64,000 nt of DNA from Desmodus rotundus (GCF_022682495.2 NC_071389.1:105627951-105691950); one strand, 5' to 3'. Positions 11,409 to 22,365 are shown, numbered from the stretch's first letter. The notes: generated from the letters alone by a model not told the origin. Numbers and translations: made by a program.

Positions 11409-11592
11409 GGAGCCTTTTGTTTACTATTTCTTGCCCACCACTGCTTTGTCTCTTTTCTTATCTGTCTGAAGCCTACTTGACCTTCGAGAGTTAAATTGTG
11501 TCATTTAATACAAGAAACATTTTCAACCAGTCCTGCTTGTTTCCAGTTTCTGGGTTAGATTCCTGCCTGCAGGTGTCTTCCCTCCTTGCTGA

Positions 11593-11638
11593 GTTCCTAA
11601 TCAGGACTTCTGTCAAAGCAGGAGTCCTGATTAGGAAC
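11593..11638. other. Near-perfect 20-bp inverted repeat (hairpin, 6-nt loop)
   Basis: The left arm 11,593-11,612 and right arm 11,619-11,638 pair over 20 positions: 16 Watson-Crick pairs, one G-T, then three more pairs closing a 6-nt loop (tcaaag). The arms have mixed composition, so this is not a simple-sequence palindrome. It lies in otherwise unique sequence between a MITE and an MLT1 LTR. It is shorter than a typical pre-miRNA. Confidence 0.8.
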
Positions 11639-11758
11639 CTCGTTTCCATTATACATATTCATCATATCATCTCCTGGTCTGGCCTCAAATTCATGTGGTT
11701 CTCTTCATCAGCAACACGAATGCTTATACTCCCCAAGATTAAGCAAACTGTAAGGGTC

Positions 11759-12126
11759 TGTTATAGACTGAATGTTTTTGTCACCCAAATTTATATGTTG
11801 AAAGCCTACCATGCAATGTGATGATACTAGGAGGCAGGGCCTTTCAGAAGTAATTAGGATTAGATGAGGTTATGAGGGTTGAGCCCTCACTGGCATTAGT
11901 GCCCTTAAAAGAGTCAAAAGAGAGCTCACTTCCTCTTTGCTCTTCACTGTGTGAGGACACAGCAAGAAGTTGGCAGTCTGCAACCTGGAAGAGAACTCTT
12001 GTCACAACCCAATTCTATTGGCACCCTGATATGAGACTTCCAGCCTCCAGAATTGAGAAATAAATTTCTATTCTTTATAAGCCACCCAGTTTTTTTTTGT
12101 TATAGCAGCCCAAGCTGACTAAGACA
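11759..12126 (+). mobile_element. MLT1 solo LTR (ERVL-MaLR)
   Basis: The element starts with TG and ends with CA. It contains the MLT1 landmarks in order: gactgaatgtttttgtcacc, aggcagggcctttcagaag, gtgaggacacagcaagaag, ccagcctccagaattgagaaataaa and agcagcccaagctgactaagaca. A 5-bp TSD, gggtc/aggtc (one mismatch), flanks it at 11,754-11,758 and 12,127-12,131. No internal retroviral sequence remains. It includes an AATAAA near the end, typical of the LTR polyadenylation signal. Confidence 0.88.
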
Positions 12127-12131
12127 AGGTC

Positions 12132-12305
12132 AGGTGACAAATTTTTAATCTTTGTGGGCCAACTACCCAACTCTGCTATTGTAGCGCAAAAAAGAATGGC
12201 AATAGCTGTGTTGTAATAAAACTTTAGAAGAATCATATATGGGCCAAATTTGGCCCAGGAGCCATTATTTGTTAAACATTTCTCTAGGCCTTGGGTAGAC
12301 AAACT
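12132..12305 (-). mobile_element. hAT-Charlie-type MITE (same family as 37,573)
   Basis: On the minus strand the sequence follows the MITE consensus with a gggccaaatttggccc core, aaagttttatta, acacagc, and cgctacaatagcagagttgggtagttg in order (each match interrupted by changes). It is diverged and non-coding, and it abuts the right edge of the MLT1 LTR. Confidence 0.7.
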
Positions 12306-13737
12306 GTTTCACTATTCAGCTATAATCAAAAGCTGGGCTGTGTTATTTATGTGATGTGACTAGAAGGAGCCATCATATATCTACTCCTGAGTAATATGAA
12401 TGATAAGATTCAATGGTGGGATTTGATTCTCTTTTGTGTACAAAAAAACCTGTTTTTTGTATGAGGCAGGTAGATATGCTACTGTAAGTCTGCGTCATCT
12501 ACAATAGAAAGAATGTCCTCACATAGCCAGTGGTTTTCAGGGAAAGGGTGTTTAAATTATGATTACCAGTGGTTATTAGATAATGGAAAAATATGGGGAA
12601 TTGATAAAGACAACTCAAGGGGAAAACATGATAGAAATTCTCTAAAAGATTCAAATTTACTTTCTTGCCCCTTGGGGTGTCATTCTAGTCTCTAAGTTTA
12701 TTCAGCTAATAGTTGTTAAATGTTATGTGCAAATGCAGTCTAGACAATGTCTTCTGAGAATGCCCTTCTACTAGGAAAAAATGCCTAATATAAATGATCG
12801 GATTCTGCTTTTCTGTGTATATAGCTCATTGCCTGGCATGTGGGAGATGCTCAATAAATATTTGCAACTTAATTATTAGCTCCTATTATAAATCAATAAA
12901 ATGATCTTTTTTTGCAGATTACTTTCTAATGGGTTCAATTAACATGAATCAATGGATGAGTTGATAAATAAAACAAGCCAAAACTAAATGTTCAATCTTG
13001 AACCCAAGGTGAATCCAAATAACCTGTGATGTGTAGTGATTGAAACAAGGTCACTAAAGTAGCTCTTCCTGTCTCATACTGCCACAAAGAACTGAAATAT
13101 GTAAAAGGAAGTGACTGAATTAAATAAATACAACAGACTCATTTATGAAAAGAAGAAGAGCTAATTTGGGGGTTAGAAGCAGCAGGGTATTTGCTGGCTA
13201 ATAAAGCAGAACTAATATTTCTTTTTGAACACTTACTAATTTTTTGGTTTCTGGTGTACTAAGACTTTTTTTAAGTGAAAAACTTTCAAATAAGTTTTTT
13301 ATTTTTACAGATGAAAACTGAATCTAAAAGAGATGAAGTAGTTAATGTGAGGGAATCCCTCTCTTCTCACTGTCTCTGTGTCAGAAATAAAGTCTTGTTC
13401 TAGGAGACTGAGAGTCTGCTGTTTTATTTTTTCTGTCATATGTATGATTATATATTCATTTGTATTGTTTTCCTTTTCCTCCCAATTGAGTGGCTCCACT
13501 ATGTACCAGATGGTTCTGACTTGGTTAATAGTATCCATTCCTTTTACAGGTTGTCATTTTTTATTTTAATCACTCTTTCCAAGATGCTAGCAATAACCTC
13601 TTACCCTAATTTAGTATCGATAATCAATTAAATTGATTATTAAAGATTATTTGATCAAAGGCAGGAATTAACATTTTTAAATGTCTTATATGCCAGGAAC
13701 CATGCTGTTATCATCATCACCATTGCTACGACTTACA
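12306..13737. other. Mostly unique sequence, short L2/MIR tail near 12,822-12,880
   Basis: I see no gene here. A short piece at 12,822-12,880 (cctggcatgtgggagatgctcaataaatatttg, read with gaps) resembles the shared 3' end of L2/MIR elements. The remainder, including short ORFs of about 60-77 codons near 13,305-13,631, has no recognisable protein similarity. Confidence 0.45.
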
Positions 13738-13868
13738 GAGTAAATACAAGGTACCAAGCACTAGGCTGAGGGCTTTACATACATTATCTCCAATAATCCT
13801 CACAGTCACTCTGTGAGGAGAGTACTATTATTGTCCTCCAGGTGATTTCAGTGAAAAAACTGAAACTT
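13738..13868 (-). mobile_element. MIR SINE fragment
   Basis: The plus strand reads caagcactaggctgagggct, then ttacatacattatctcc, aatcctcacagtcactctgtgag and gtactattattgtcc. This is the inverted MIR core and tail. It is an ancient tRNA-derived SINE, now inert. Confidence 0.8.
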
Positions 13869-14127
13869 GTGGGAAAGTCTAATTAAGTTTGGTAAGGTAT
13901 CACAGTCACAGTAAGCTATTATACAAACCCATTCTACCTAACAAATCTTCACATCTTCCTAAATGTTCTCAAAACTCTACATGGTGGGCATTATATTATG
14001 GTTGAGGTCATAATAAAAAGTAAATTATCCTAAACTAAGAAATGACTATTTCTAAGCTTTTTTGAAAACCACACCCCACAGTGGGAAAAGCATTTTACAT
14101 TTAAACCCAGTACACAAATTGTAACTG

Positions 14128-14190
14128 AATAAAAATTAAAACAATTAAATAAAAAATAAAATAAAAATAAAAAATAAATAAAAAATAAAC
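14128..14190. repeat. A/T-rich simple repeat, (AAATAAA)-like
   Basis: A 60-bp run of A with periodic single T (aaataaa/aaaataaa units) lies just 5' of a HAL1 insertion. It could be the remnant poly(A) tail of an older retroelement. Confidence 0.75.
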
Positions 14191-14267
14191 CCACTACACA
14201 CACATAACAAATAAAAACTGTGCGAACTAGTACCCAACCTTTAGTGTGACACCCTCTGAGGTTTCTT

Positions 14268-14290
14268 ATTATTCAAATTCATCTTTTAAT
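14268..14290. repeat. Diverged TSD of the HAL1 at 14,291 (left copy)
   Basis: attattcaaattcatc...tttaat at this site resembles attatcaaattc...tttaat at 16,180-16,197 on the other side of the HAL1, allowing for small indels. This is a decayed target-site duplication. Confidence 0.6.
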
Positions 14291-16179
14291 TTATTTTAAA
14301 GTATATTTTATTGGTTATGCTATTACACTTGTCCCATTTTTTTTCTCTTGTCCCTTTATTCCCCTCCACCCTGAACCTACCCTCCCACCAGCATTCCCCC
14401 ACTTTAGTTCATGGTCATGGGTCACACATATAAGTTCTTCGGCTTCTCCATTTCCCATACTATTCTTAACCTCCCCCTGTCTATTTTGTACCTACCATTT
14501 ATGCTTATTCCCTGTAACTTTTTCCCCATTCTCCCTCTTCCCCTCCTCACTGATACCCTCCATGTGATGTCCATTTCTCTGATTCTGTTCCTGTGCTAGT
14601 TGTTTGCTTAGTTTCTTTTGTTTTTGTTTTTGTTTTTTAGGTTCAATTGTTGATAGTTGTGAGTTTGTTGTCATTTTAATGTTCATAGTTTTGATCTTCT
14701 TTTTCTTAGATAAGTCCCTTTAACATTTCATATAATAAGGGCTTGGTAATGATGAACTCCTTTAACATGACCTTCTCTGGGAAGCACTTTATCTGCCCTC
14801 CCATTTTAAATGGTTGCTTTGCTGGATAGAGTCATCTTGGAGATAGATCCTTGCCTTTCATGACTTTGAATACTTCTTCCAAGCCCCTTCTTGCCTGCAA
14901 GTTTTCTTTGGAGAAATCAGCTGACAGTCTTACGAGCACTCCTTTGTAGGTAACTCTCCTTTTCTCTTGCTGCTTTTAAGATTCTTTCCTTAATCTTTAA
15001 TCTTGGGTAATGTAATTATGATGTGTCTTGGTGTGTGCTTCCTTGGGTCCAACTTGTTTGGGACTCTCTCAGCTTCCTGGGTTTCCTGGAAGTCTATTTC
15101 CTTTGCCAGATTGGGGAAGTTCTCCTTCATTATTTTTTCCAATAAGTGTTCAATTTTTTGCTCTTCCTCTCCTTTTGGCATCCCTATGATTTGGATGTTG
15201 GAACATTTAAAGTTGTCCTGGGGGTTTCTAAGCCTCCTCATTTTTTTGAATTCTTCTTTCTTCGTTCTGTTCTGGTTGAATGTTTATTTCTTCCTTCTGC
15301 TCCAAATTGTTGATTTGAGTCCGTTTCATTCCCTTCACTGTTGGTTCCCTATATATTTTGCTTTATTTCACTTTGCATAGCCTTCACTTTTTCCTCTGTT
15401 TTGCAACCACACTCAACCATTTCTGTGAGCATCCTGATTACCAGTGTTTTGAACTCTGCATCACATTGGTTAGCTATCTCTTTGTTGCTTTGTTATTTTT
15501 CTGGAGTTTTGATCTGTTCTTTCATTTGGGTCATATTCCTTTGTCTTGGCACTCCAGTTATGTTTTAAGGGGGAGAGTGCTAGGTATTCTCCAGGGCAGG
15601 GCAACCACAGTGCTGTATGTGGGTGGGGGGAGGTCAGAGAGGGAACAATGCCACTTGCTCAGCTCTTGCTGGCTTTCAGTCACTTCCCTTGCTACCCACA
15701 AGCAAACTGGGTTCTTCTGGTGCTGATTCCCAAGTGAGTGGGTTTGTGTATGTTCTAGGAGCCTGTGGGTCTCTCCAGTGAAAACTCTTGTGAGGCTGGG
15801 AGTTTCTCCCACTGCAACAACCCCTACAGGTTTTTACAGCCAGAGGTTTTGAAGCTTTCTTTTCCTTCACTGGAACCCTGAGTTGCACAGTCTGTCTTGC
15901 TCCCTAGTTGTTCCCCCCAGTTTATCGGAATGCAAATGTGGGACTGCCAGCCACCACCACCTTGCTGCTCATCCTCTCCACCCCAGCTGCCCATCTCTGC
16001 TTCTTCCACCAGTCTGTATGAATGTTTCCTCTTTAACTTCTTGGTTGTCAGGCTTCCATAGAGTTCGATTTTCTGGCAGTTCTGGTTGTTTTTGTTTTAA
16101 AAATTGTTGTTGTCCTTCTTTTGGTTGTGTGAGGAGACAAAGTATATGTACCTATGCTTCCATCTTGGCCAGAAGTCCT
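14291..16179 (-). mobile_element. Half-L1 (HAL1-type, ORF1-only) retrotransposon, copy 1
   Basis: On the minus strand the element has a 5' end with a YY1-like ggccaagatgg (16,170-16,160), a GC-richer leader of about 650 bp, one L1-like ORF1, a short 3' UTR and a 3' end with aataaaatata. There is no ORF2 sequence between ORF1 and the 3' UTR, although the element is bounded by a TSD on both sides. The lack of ORF2 is therefore a property of the element, not truncation. The copy is old and has many frame breaks. Confidence 0.85.
14706..15534 (-). pseudogene. HAL1 ORF1 pseudogene (L1 ORF1p-like RNA-binding protein)
   Basis: The start is ATG at 15,534-15,532 (atgacccaaatgaaagaaca) and the end is TAA at 14,708-14,706. 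An 84-codon open piece (15,241-14,990) spans the RRM (IQIIGMPKGEEEQKIEHLLE) and the NFPNL and HTPRHIIITLPKIKD motifs, then hits a stop from a 1-bp insertion. The total of 829 nt is not a multiple of three, so the frame is lost. The intact protein would be about 275 residues. Confidence 0.8.
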
Positions 16180-16525
16180 ATTATCAAATTCTTTAATGGA
16201 GCATGACTTATAGGTTGAAAAAGTGATCTAATGTGACTGTGCACAGTGTGTATTCTTACTATGACTGTGATACTCAGTAAGCCAGAGATTCTCATTTTTT
16301 TTTCTAGCCATTCTGTTCATTAATTTATTTTAAAATATATTTGGACATATTGTGTGCTCATTATATGTCAGGTATAGTTCCAGGTCCCAATATATACAAA
16401 TATGCATGTGATTCAGTTTTTGCCTTTGACTGAAATGGATAAGACAGACAAAATTATAATAACCTCTGGTAAGTATTGCAATATTAGTATGAACAATGTA
16501 TAGTGGTAACAGGAGCAAGCAACTA
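16180..16525. other. Right TSD of HAL1 copy 1, then unique sequence
   Basis: The decayed TSD occupies 16,180-16,197. The rest up to 16,525 shows no gene or repeat I can name. Confidence 0.45.
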
Positions 16526-16690
16526 TAGACATACCTCAGAGATATTGTGGGTTTGGTTCCAGACCATCACAGTACAGCGGGACCCACAATGTAGCAGGTC
16601 ATGATCTCTTTGCAGATGAGGCCTCTTGCCTTTAATTTGTGAAAAATGCAACATATGTGAACCGCAATAAAAGAAGATGTGCCTATAATC
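16526..16690. mobile_element. Internally deleted DNA transposon (TcMar-Tigger-like ends)
   Basis: The left end acatacctcagagatattg plus gggtttggttccagacca, and the right end gcaataaaagaagatgtgcct, are the two ends of a mammalian DNA transposon. They sit in inverted relationship and are flanked by TA. The transposase region is missing. I recognise the ends but am unsure of the exact family name. Confidence 0.6.
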
Positions 16691-17740
16691 CTCTCACTGA
16701 AACTCCAAGAAAGGCTTGATAAAGGAGGTAATTTATGAGAAATAGGTCATATAGAATGAATGAGAATCTTCCAGGTGTAAAAGAAAGGGCATTCCTGGCA
16801 GAGGGATCTGAGCATGCATAGACAGGGAGGTTTGTAACAATGGAACTTGCTCCAGCCACAGTAAGAAGTTCAATGTACTATGTTTAGGAGAGTAAAGAGA
16901 ACTGAGGTGGCAAATGACTTGTTGCCTTGTTAAGGAGATTAGACTTTCTTCTGATGTAGTGAGAAGCCCAAAGAGATGTTGAATCTAGGATGTGTAAGCT
17001 AAGAGATTTGGGCTTTGGGAAGACAATTTTGTCAGCTTTTAAAGGATGGTATGGAGAAAAGAGACACTGAGGTAAGAGATGAAGATGTGAACTAAGTGGT
17101 AGTTGGGATGGAAAAGATGTCTACATTCCAGAATTCAGTTTCATTCAATTTGTCAAACATTTACGAAGAGTTAACTGTATGCCAGTTTGTTAAATACTGT
17201 GATTAAAGAGAAGAATGAGAAATGGCTCTCATCTTAAGGAGCTTTCTCTTTAGTGGGAAACAAAGACATACAGATAGATCACTTCAGTGTTATAATGGTA
17301 AAGTGTAACAATAGAGGCTTACATAAAATATGATAAGAGTCAAAATGAAGGGTTTATAACCCAAACTGAGAAGTTTGTGAAGACTTCCAGGGAAGAAACA
17401 CCCAATTGAAATCCAGAAGAATGAGCAGGAGTTAGCCAGGTAAAGCAAAGAACGGGGGGCGTTCAGGCATAGGGCAGAGGAAAGTAATCTTAAAACTAAA
17501 GGACAGAGGGAACTACATGGAGTTTAGTACTGCTGGGGTATGGTGTGTTGAGGAAAGATGTGAATGAGCCCCCAGTAGGAGTTTCCCATGAGCTCCTGCT
17601 GTGGAACTTGCAGGCCTATAAGTCATGTCAAGGAGGCTGGCCTTTATCCTGTTTGTGGTGGAGAGCCCACTGAAAGATTTTAAAACATGATGATGACAAG
17701 GGCAGCATTGTGGCTCAGATGGCTTATTCTATTAATGTAG
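16691..17740 (-). mobile_element. L2 LINE fragments
   Basis: In the plus direction the sequence shows inverted L2 landmarks: aagaaagggcattcctggcagagggatc, gcccaaagagatg, gctctcatcttaaggagctt with fragments of the 3' tail, then ggctggcctttatcctg and acatgatgatgac. Several segments are out of order or duplicated, so at least two L2 pieces may be present. Ancient and inert. Confidence 0.65.
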
Positions 17741-17744
17741 AAGA

Positions 17745-17955
17745 TAATAGTAGCTAACTTTTATTGGATGCTTACAATGTTCCCAGCACTATTATAAGCA
17801 TTTCACATGAGTCACCTTGTTGAAACAACCCTACTGTTTTACAGGAGGATTACTGACACACAGATTAAGTAAAGTGCTCAAGTTTACACTGTCTGTGGTA
17901 GAGCCAGGACCCAATCTCTAGTGATCTGTCTAATGCACAGAGATATGCTGCTAAG
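17745..17955 (-). mobile_element. MIR SINE
   Basis: Plus-strand text runs from tagctaacttttattggatgc through cagcactattataagc and caaccctactgttttacagg to ggtagagccaggaccc. This is nearly the full length of an inverted MIR. It splits the flanking L2. Confidence 0.8.
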
Positions 17956-18029
17956 TAAATGAGAGGGAGGCCTGACTGTGGGGAAGAGATTATGATGAAC
18001 TGCCCCAGGGTAATGGTAGCAGAAGGAGA

Positions 18030-18338
18030 GAAGTCTTCTAGGGCTGCCACAACAAAATACTATAAACTGGGTGGCCTAACAACAGAAATTTATTTTCTCA
18101 CAGCTGTGGAAGCTCATAGTCCAAGATCAAGGCACTACCAGGGTCTGGGTGGGGTTCTATGGATGGCTGCCTTATCCTAGGCATTCACATAGCCTTTCCT
18201 ATGTGTGTATGTACACGTGGAGAGAGAGCAAGCTCTCTGGTGTCTCTTGGAGACACTAAAACTAAAGATCTGGGCCCCACGCTATGACCTTATTTAACCT
18301 TCCTTGGGGTGGACATACACATTCAGTCCATAACAGCA
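18030..18338 (-). mobile_element. MLT1 LTR (ERVL-MaLR), inverted
   Basis: Landmarks in inverted order are ctagggctgccacaacaaa, ctataaactgggtggc, acagaaatttattttctcac, gtccaagatcaaggc, aagctctctggtgtctct and cattcagtccataacagc. The LTR is inserted within L2-derived sequence and has internal deletions. Confidence 0.75.
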
Positions 18339-18359
18339 ACAATTCCGGAAAATACTTAG

Positions 18360-18700
18360 CACTAGTTGGTGATTGATTTGATGTGGAGATTGAAGATAAA
18401 AGGGAGAGTTTAGGATGACTCTCAGATTTCTCTGAAAGGACAGAGGAATGATCAGAGCTGGGGAGAAGGACAGTTCAGTTAGGATTATAGTAAATCAGGC
18501 CCCTGGAAAGCATTCAGGAGATAGTTGGTAATAGGAGATAAGGCATCAGCACGTAGATGGCAGTTGAAGCCACAGTTTGGCTCTGATAACTTAGAGAAAA
18601 TATGTGGAGGAAAAAAGAGAGGTGGTACTGCCAAGCATGGAAAATACGAGGTGAATAGAAAAATAGGGACACTTACTAAATAAGAGAACTTCATCCCTGG
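18360..18700 (-). mobile_element. L2 LINE fragment, continued beyond the MLT1
   Basis: gatttgatgtggagattgaag, aggatgactctcagatttct and the following gcatcagcacgtagatggc segment match the inverted L2 ORF2 region ('gactcccaggtttct', 'tcatcagcatatagatgg' in other mammals). The orientation and order fit the L2 pieces at 16.7-17.7 kb. Confidence 0.55.
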
Positions 18701-18849
18701 ATCCAAAGGAAGAGAGAACTTCAAGCAATTTGAATTGTTAGCGCTCATATCCTGCAGCCTCATGTGTGTCAGATTTGTATTCTTAGGTGAGACAAGGAAA
18801 CACATAGAATCAGAGCATTTTGTTGCCTAATAGGACCAGAGAGATTACT

Positions 18850-18990
18850 TCACAATTCCCCTTTCTACAAACAAGGAAGCTGAGGCCTTATAAAGCCCAG
18901 TGATTTGGTCTCCTTCGTGGTCCGGGCAGAACGAGAATTTAAGTCTCTCAAGCCTCTTGACATCAATCCAGTGCTTTTCACAATATGTCA
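18850..18990 (-). mobile_element. Probable MIR fragment
   Basis: acaaggaagctgaggcct, then gaatttaagtctctcaagcctcttgacatcaatccagtgctttt (with breaks) resembles the middle and head of an inverted MIR. The match is partial. Confidence 0.45.
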
Positions 18991-20173
18991 AATTGAATCC
19001 ATCATTGTAGGATTTGAAAATTGGATCCAAGTTGTAAAAAATTACACAAGGTGGAGAAAGAAGCATAAGAATTTTTAATATGTATTGGGGAAATGAAGAC
19101 ATAGTATATATAAAATGCCTAAACATTGTTTAAGAGGAGAGAGAGTAGTGTCGACCTTGAATAGTGGTAAGAAAATTGACCAGTGGAAGAGGACTTAGAG
19201 ACAGGGCTTCTGTCTTCCACTATATTTAGAGTGGAAGTGGCACATCACCTGAGAGTCTCTGGACACACATTTTAAAATGTGACTGCTTATGTTTTTCTGT
19301 CATTGACTAACCCCCCTATTAGATGTATAGAATACTGTATTATTAGAAAATTGATTTTAAGTCAATATCTTACAGGCTTGAAACTGACAGACTTCATTAC
19401 TTATGGAGAGGAGCCCCTCTTTCACAGAATTTCAGAAGTTGCCTTCAGCCACACAAACTCCTCAAGTGAGAATTTCAGCAACACAGAGACAGTTTATCCT
19501 GTACTTCAATTAATGAAGTACATTTTGAGTGTCTACTATAAATAAAGCACTATGTTAAGCACTTCCAGTTGTATTAATGAATAGAGTCCCTCTGGAAGAC
19601 ATGTAGAGCCTGTTGCAAATAGGAAAAATGCCGTGTGACTCTTTAGACTCAGATACTTCGATGATGTCATTGTAGTCAAGAGTGCCAGCACATTCTCTTC
19701 AGTACTTATTAAAAATATGTGAGCTGACTTTGTTTATATTTATCACCTTCAAATTTGAAGAACAAACAAAAACTAAAGCAGCGTTAACTACCATCTTGGA
19801 CGTTATATTAAATGCTTTCTTGTTTTTTTTAAAACCAGCTAAGCAAGCATAGATTTGACTTAATAACACAATAAAAAGGCTTTTTCATTTTATAGCATTA
19901 TGGCTTGAAAATGTATAAGGTAGCATTTAAAATAAGTATATTCATACTGTAAAGATACTCTCGCTGTGTATTTTTGCTTGATTTCGATATGCTGATTAAG
20001 ATAGAATTATACAGAATAACTGATTTACTAACATACATGACCTTAGTGCTAGACTATTACAAGAATTTTTCTGTGGTATATGCATATTACCAAGAGTACA
20101 TTATGTGGAAAATAACCAAGCTGGGTTTATGCAAGCATCATACAAAAGGAGTAGATAAAATTCAGTTACCATC
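18991..20173. other. Unique AT-rich sequence
   Basis: I see no gene or nameable repeat in this stretch. Small ORFs (up to 93 codons at 18,845-19,126 on the minus strand) show no recognisable domain. Confidence 0.5.
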
Positions 20174-20187
20174 ATAAAATAATTTTT
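20174..20187. repeat. TSD of HAL1 copy 2 (left copy)
   Basis: ataaaataattttt here is repeated perfectly at 22,077-22,090. It defines the HAL1 insertion between the two. Confidence 0.75.
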
Positions 20188-20570
20188 TAATATATTTTAC
20201 TGATTATGCTATTAAGTTGTCCCATTTTTTCCTCTCTTTTATTCCCCTCCACCCTGTACCCCCTCCCACCAGCATTCCCCCACCTTAGTTCATGTCCATG
20301 GGTTGTACCTATAAGTTCTTTGGCTTCTCCATTTCCCATACTATTCTTAACCTCCCCCTGTCTATTTTGTACCTACCACGTCAGCTTCTTATTCCTTGTA
20401 CCCTCTTCCCCATCCCTGCTGATAGCCCTCCATGTGATCTACATTTCTCCAGTTCTGTTCCTGTTCTAGTTGTTTTTGTTTTTGTTTTTTAGGTTCAGTT
20501 GTTGATAATTGTGAGTTTGTTGTCATTTTACTGTTCATAGTTTTGATCATCTTCTTTTTCTTAGGTAAGT

Positions 20571-21377
20571 CCCTTTCACCTTTCATATAATAAGGGATTG
20601 GTGATGATGAACTCCTTTAACATGACCTTATCTGAGAAGCACTTTATCTTCCCTTCCATTCTAAATGATAGCTTTGCTGGATAGAGTAAGAGTGGATGTA
20701 GGTCCTTGCCTTTCATGAACACTTCTTTCCAGCCCCTTCTTGCCTGCAAGGTTTCTTTTGAGAAATCAGCTGATAGTCTAATGGGCACTCCTTTGTAGGT
20801 AACTCTCTCCTTTCCTCTTGCTGCTTTTAAGATTCTCTCTTTAATCTTTAATCTTGGGTAATGTAATTATGATGTGCCTTGGTGTGTGCTTCCTTGGGTC
20901 CAACTTGTTTGGGACTCTCTCAGCTTCCTGGGCTTCCTGGAAGTCTATTTCCTTTGGCAGATTGGGCAAGTTCTCCTTCATTATTTTTTCCAATAAGTTC
21001 AATTTCTTGCTCTTCCTCTTCTCCTTCTGGCACCCCTATGATTGGAACATTTAAAGTTTTCCCAGAGGTTCCTAAACCTCTCCTCACTTTTTTTGAATTC
21101 TTGTTTCTTTGTTCTGTTCTGGTTGAATGTTTATTTCTTCCTTCTACTCCAAACTGTTGATTTGAGTCCCGGTTTCCTTCCCTGCACTGTTGGTTCCTTG
21201 TACATTTTGCTTTATTTCACTTTGCATAGCCTTCACTTTTTCCTCTATTTTGTGATCATATTCAACCATTTCTGTGAGCATCCTGATTACCAGTGTTTTG
21301 AACTCTGCATCTGATAGGTTGGCTATCCCTTTATCGATTAGTTGTATTTTTTGTGGAGTTTTGATCTGTTCTTTCAT
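20571..21377 (-). pseudogene. HAL1 ORF1 pseudogene, copy 2
   Basis: The frame starts at ATG 21,377-21,375 (MKEQIKTPQ) and stays open for 77 codons covering the N-terminal coiled-coil region (IANLSDAEFKTLVIRML). Downstream RRM and C-terminal motifs are present only in other frames; the segment ending in IRLSADFSKETLQARRGW is at about 20,788-20,720. The natural stop is TAA at 20,573-20,571. Indels and nonsense changes inactivate it. Confidence 0.8.
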
Positions 21378-21384
21378 TTAGGCC

Positions 21385-21406
21385 TTTTTTTTTTTTTTTT
21401 TTTTTT
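21385..21406 (-). repeat. 22-nt homopolymer (A on the HAL1 sense strand)
   Basis: This pure T run on the plus strand lies inside the HAL1, directly 5' of its ORF1 start. Copies 1 and 3 have ordinary sequence with an ATG here. The same tract occurs at 51,122-51,141 in another copy. Confidence 0.9.
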
Positions 21407-22076
21407 GTCTTGGTGCACCAGGTATGTAATAAGGGGCAGAGTGCTAGGTATTCACCAAGGCAGGGCAACCTACATCTCTGCGTTGTGGTGCTGTATGTGG
21501 GGGATGGGTCAGAGAGGGAACAATGCCGCTTGCTTTGCTCTCTGCTGGCTTTGAGTCACTTCCTCTGCTACTCACTAGCAAACTAGGCCCTTCTGGTGCT
21601 GATTCCCAGGTGCATGGGTTTGTGTATGTTCTAGGACCCTGTGGTTCTCTCCAACGAACTCTCCTGTGAGTCTGGGAGTTTCTCCCGCTGCTGCAACCCC
21701 ACAGATTTTTTTAGACAGAGGTTTTAAGGCTTTATTTCCCTGTTCTGGAACCCTGGGTTGCACAGTCTGTCTTACTCTCCAGTTGTTCCTCCTAGTTTAT
21801 CCACATGCAAACGTGTGACTGCCTGCTCCACCAGTCGCTCGCTCTCCCTCCCCAGTCCTCCAGCCAGTGCCTTGCCAGGAGTCTACTCCACCCCTGCTGC
21901 CCACCTCTGCCCCTCCTACTAGTCTTGATGAGTGATTTTCTTTAACTCCTTGGTTGTCATGTTCAATTTTCTGTCAGTTCTGGTTGTTTTTGTTTTTAAA
22001 GTTGTTGTCCTTCTTTTGGTTGTGCGAGGAGGCAAAGTGTATCGACCTATGCCTCCATCTTGGCCAGAAGTCCATA

Positions 22077-22365
22077 ATAAAATAATTTTTATGTATGGTA
22101 TGGTGATATAGTATCAGGCAGAGCCCTTAGCAAAATTATGAAATAGGCAAAGCATAGTTTCAGAGCATATAAGAATCTTGGCAGAACCTGTAACGTGTTA
22201 TTCCAAATAAGAAATCTTAGCCACAGAAGGAATTTCATGAAAAGTTTGATCCATAGTGCTGCACTAGTGAAGATGTTCAGTAGAATGGGGAGCTTACAAT
22301 TTTCATTGAATATTCCCATCATATTTCACAGAGGTTAGTAGCTTCTCGATAAATATTTTTCTGTT
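22077..22365. other. Right TSD of HAL1 copy 2, then unique sequence
   Basis: The TSD copy is 22,077-22,090. The remainder shows no nameable feature. Confidence 0.5.

Larger units (their letters stand above)
20188..22076 (-). mobile_element. Half-L1 (HAL1-type) retrotransposon, copy 2
   Basis: The layout matches copy 1: YY1-like tggccaagatggaggc at the 5' end (22,065-22,051), a GC-richer leader, ORF1, a short 3' UTR and a 3' end with aatagcataatca...taaaatata. A 22-nt T run at 21,385-21,406 (A on the sense strand) sits immediately before the ORF1 start, as in the copy at 50,429. A 14-bp TSD flanks the whole element, so it is full length yet lacks ORF2. Confidence 0.88.
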
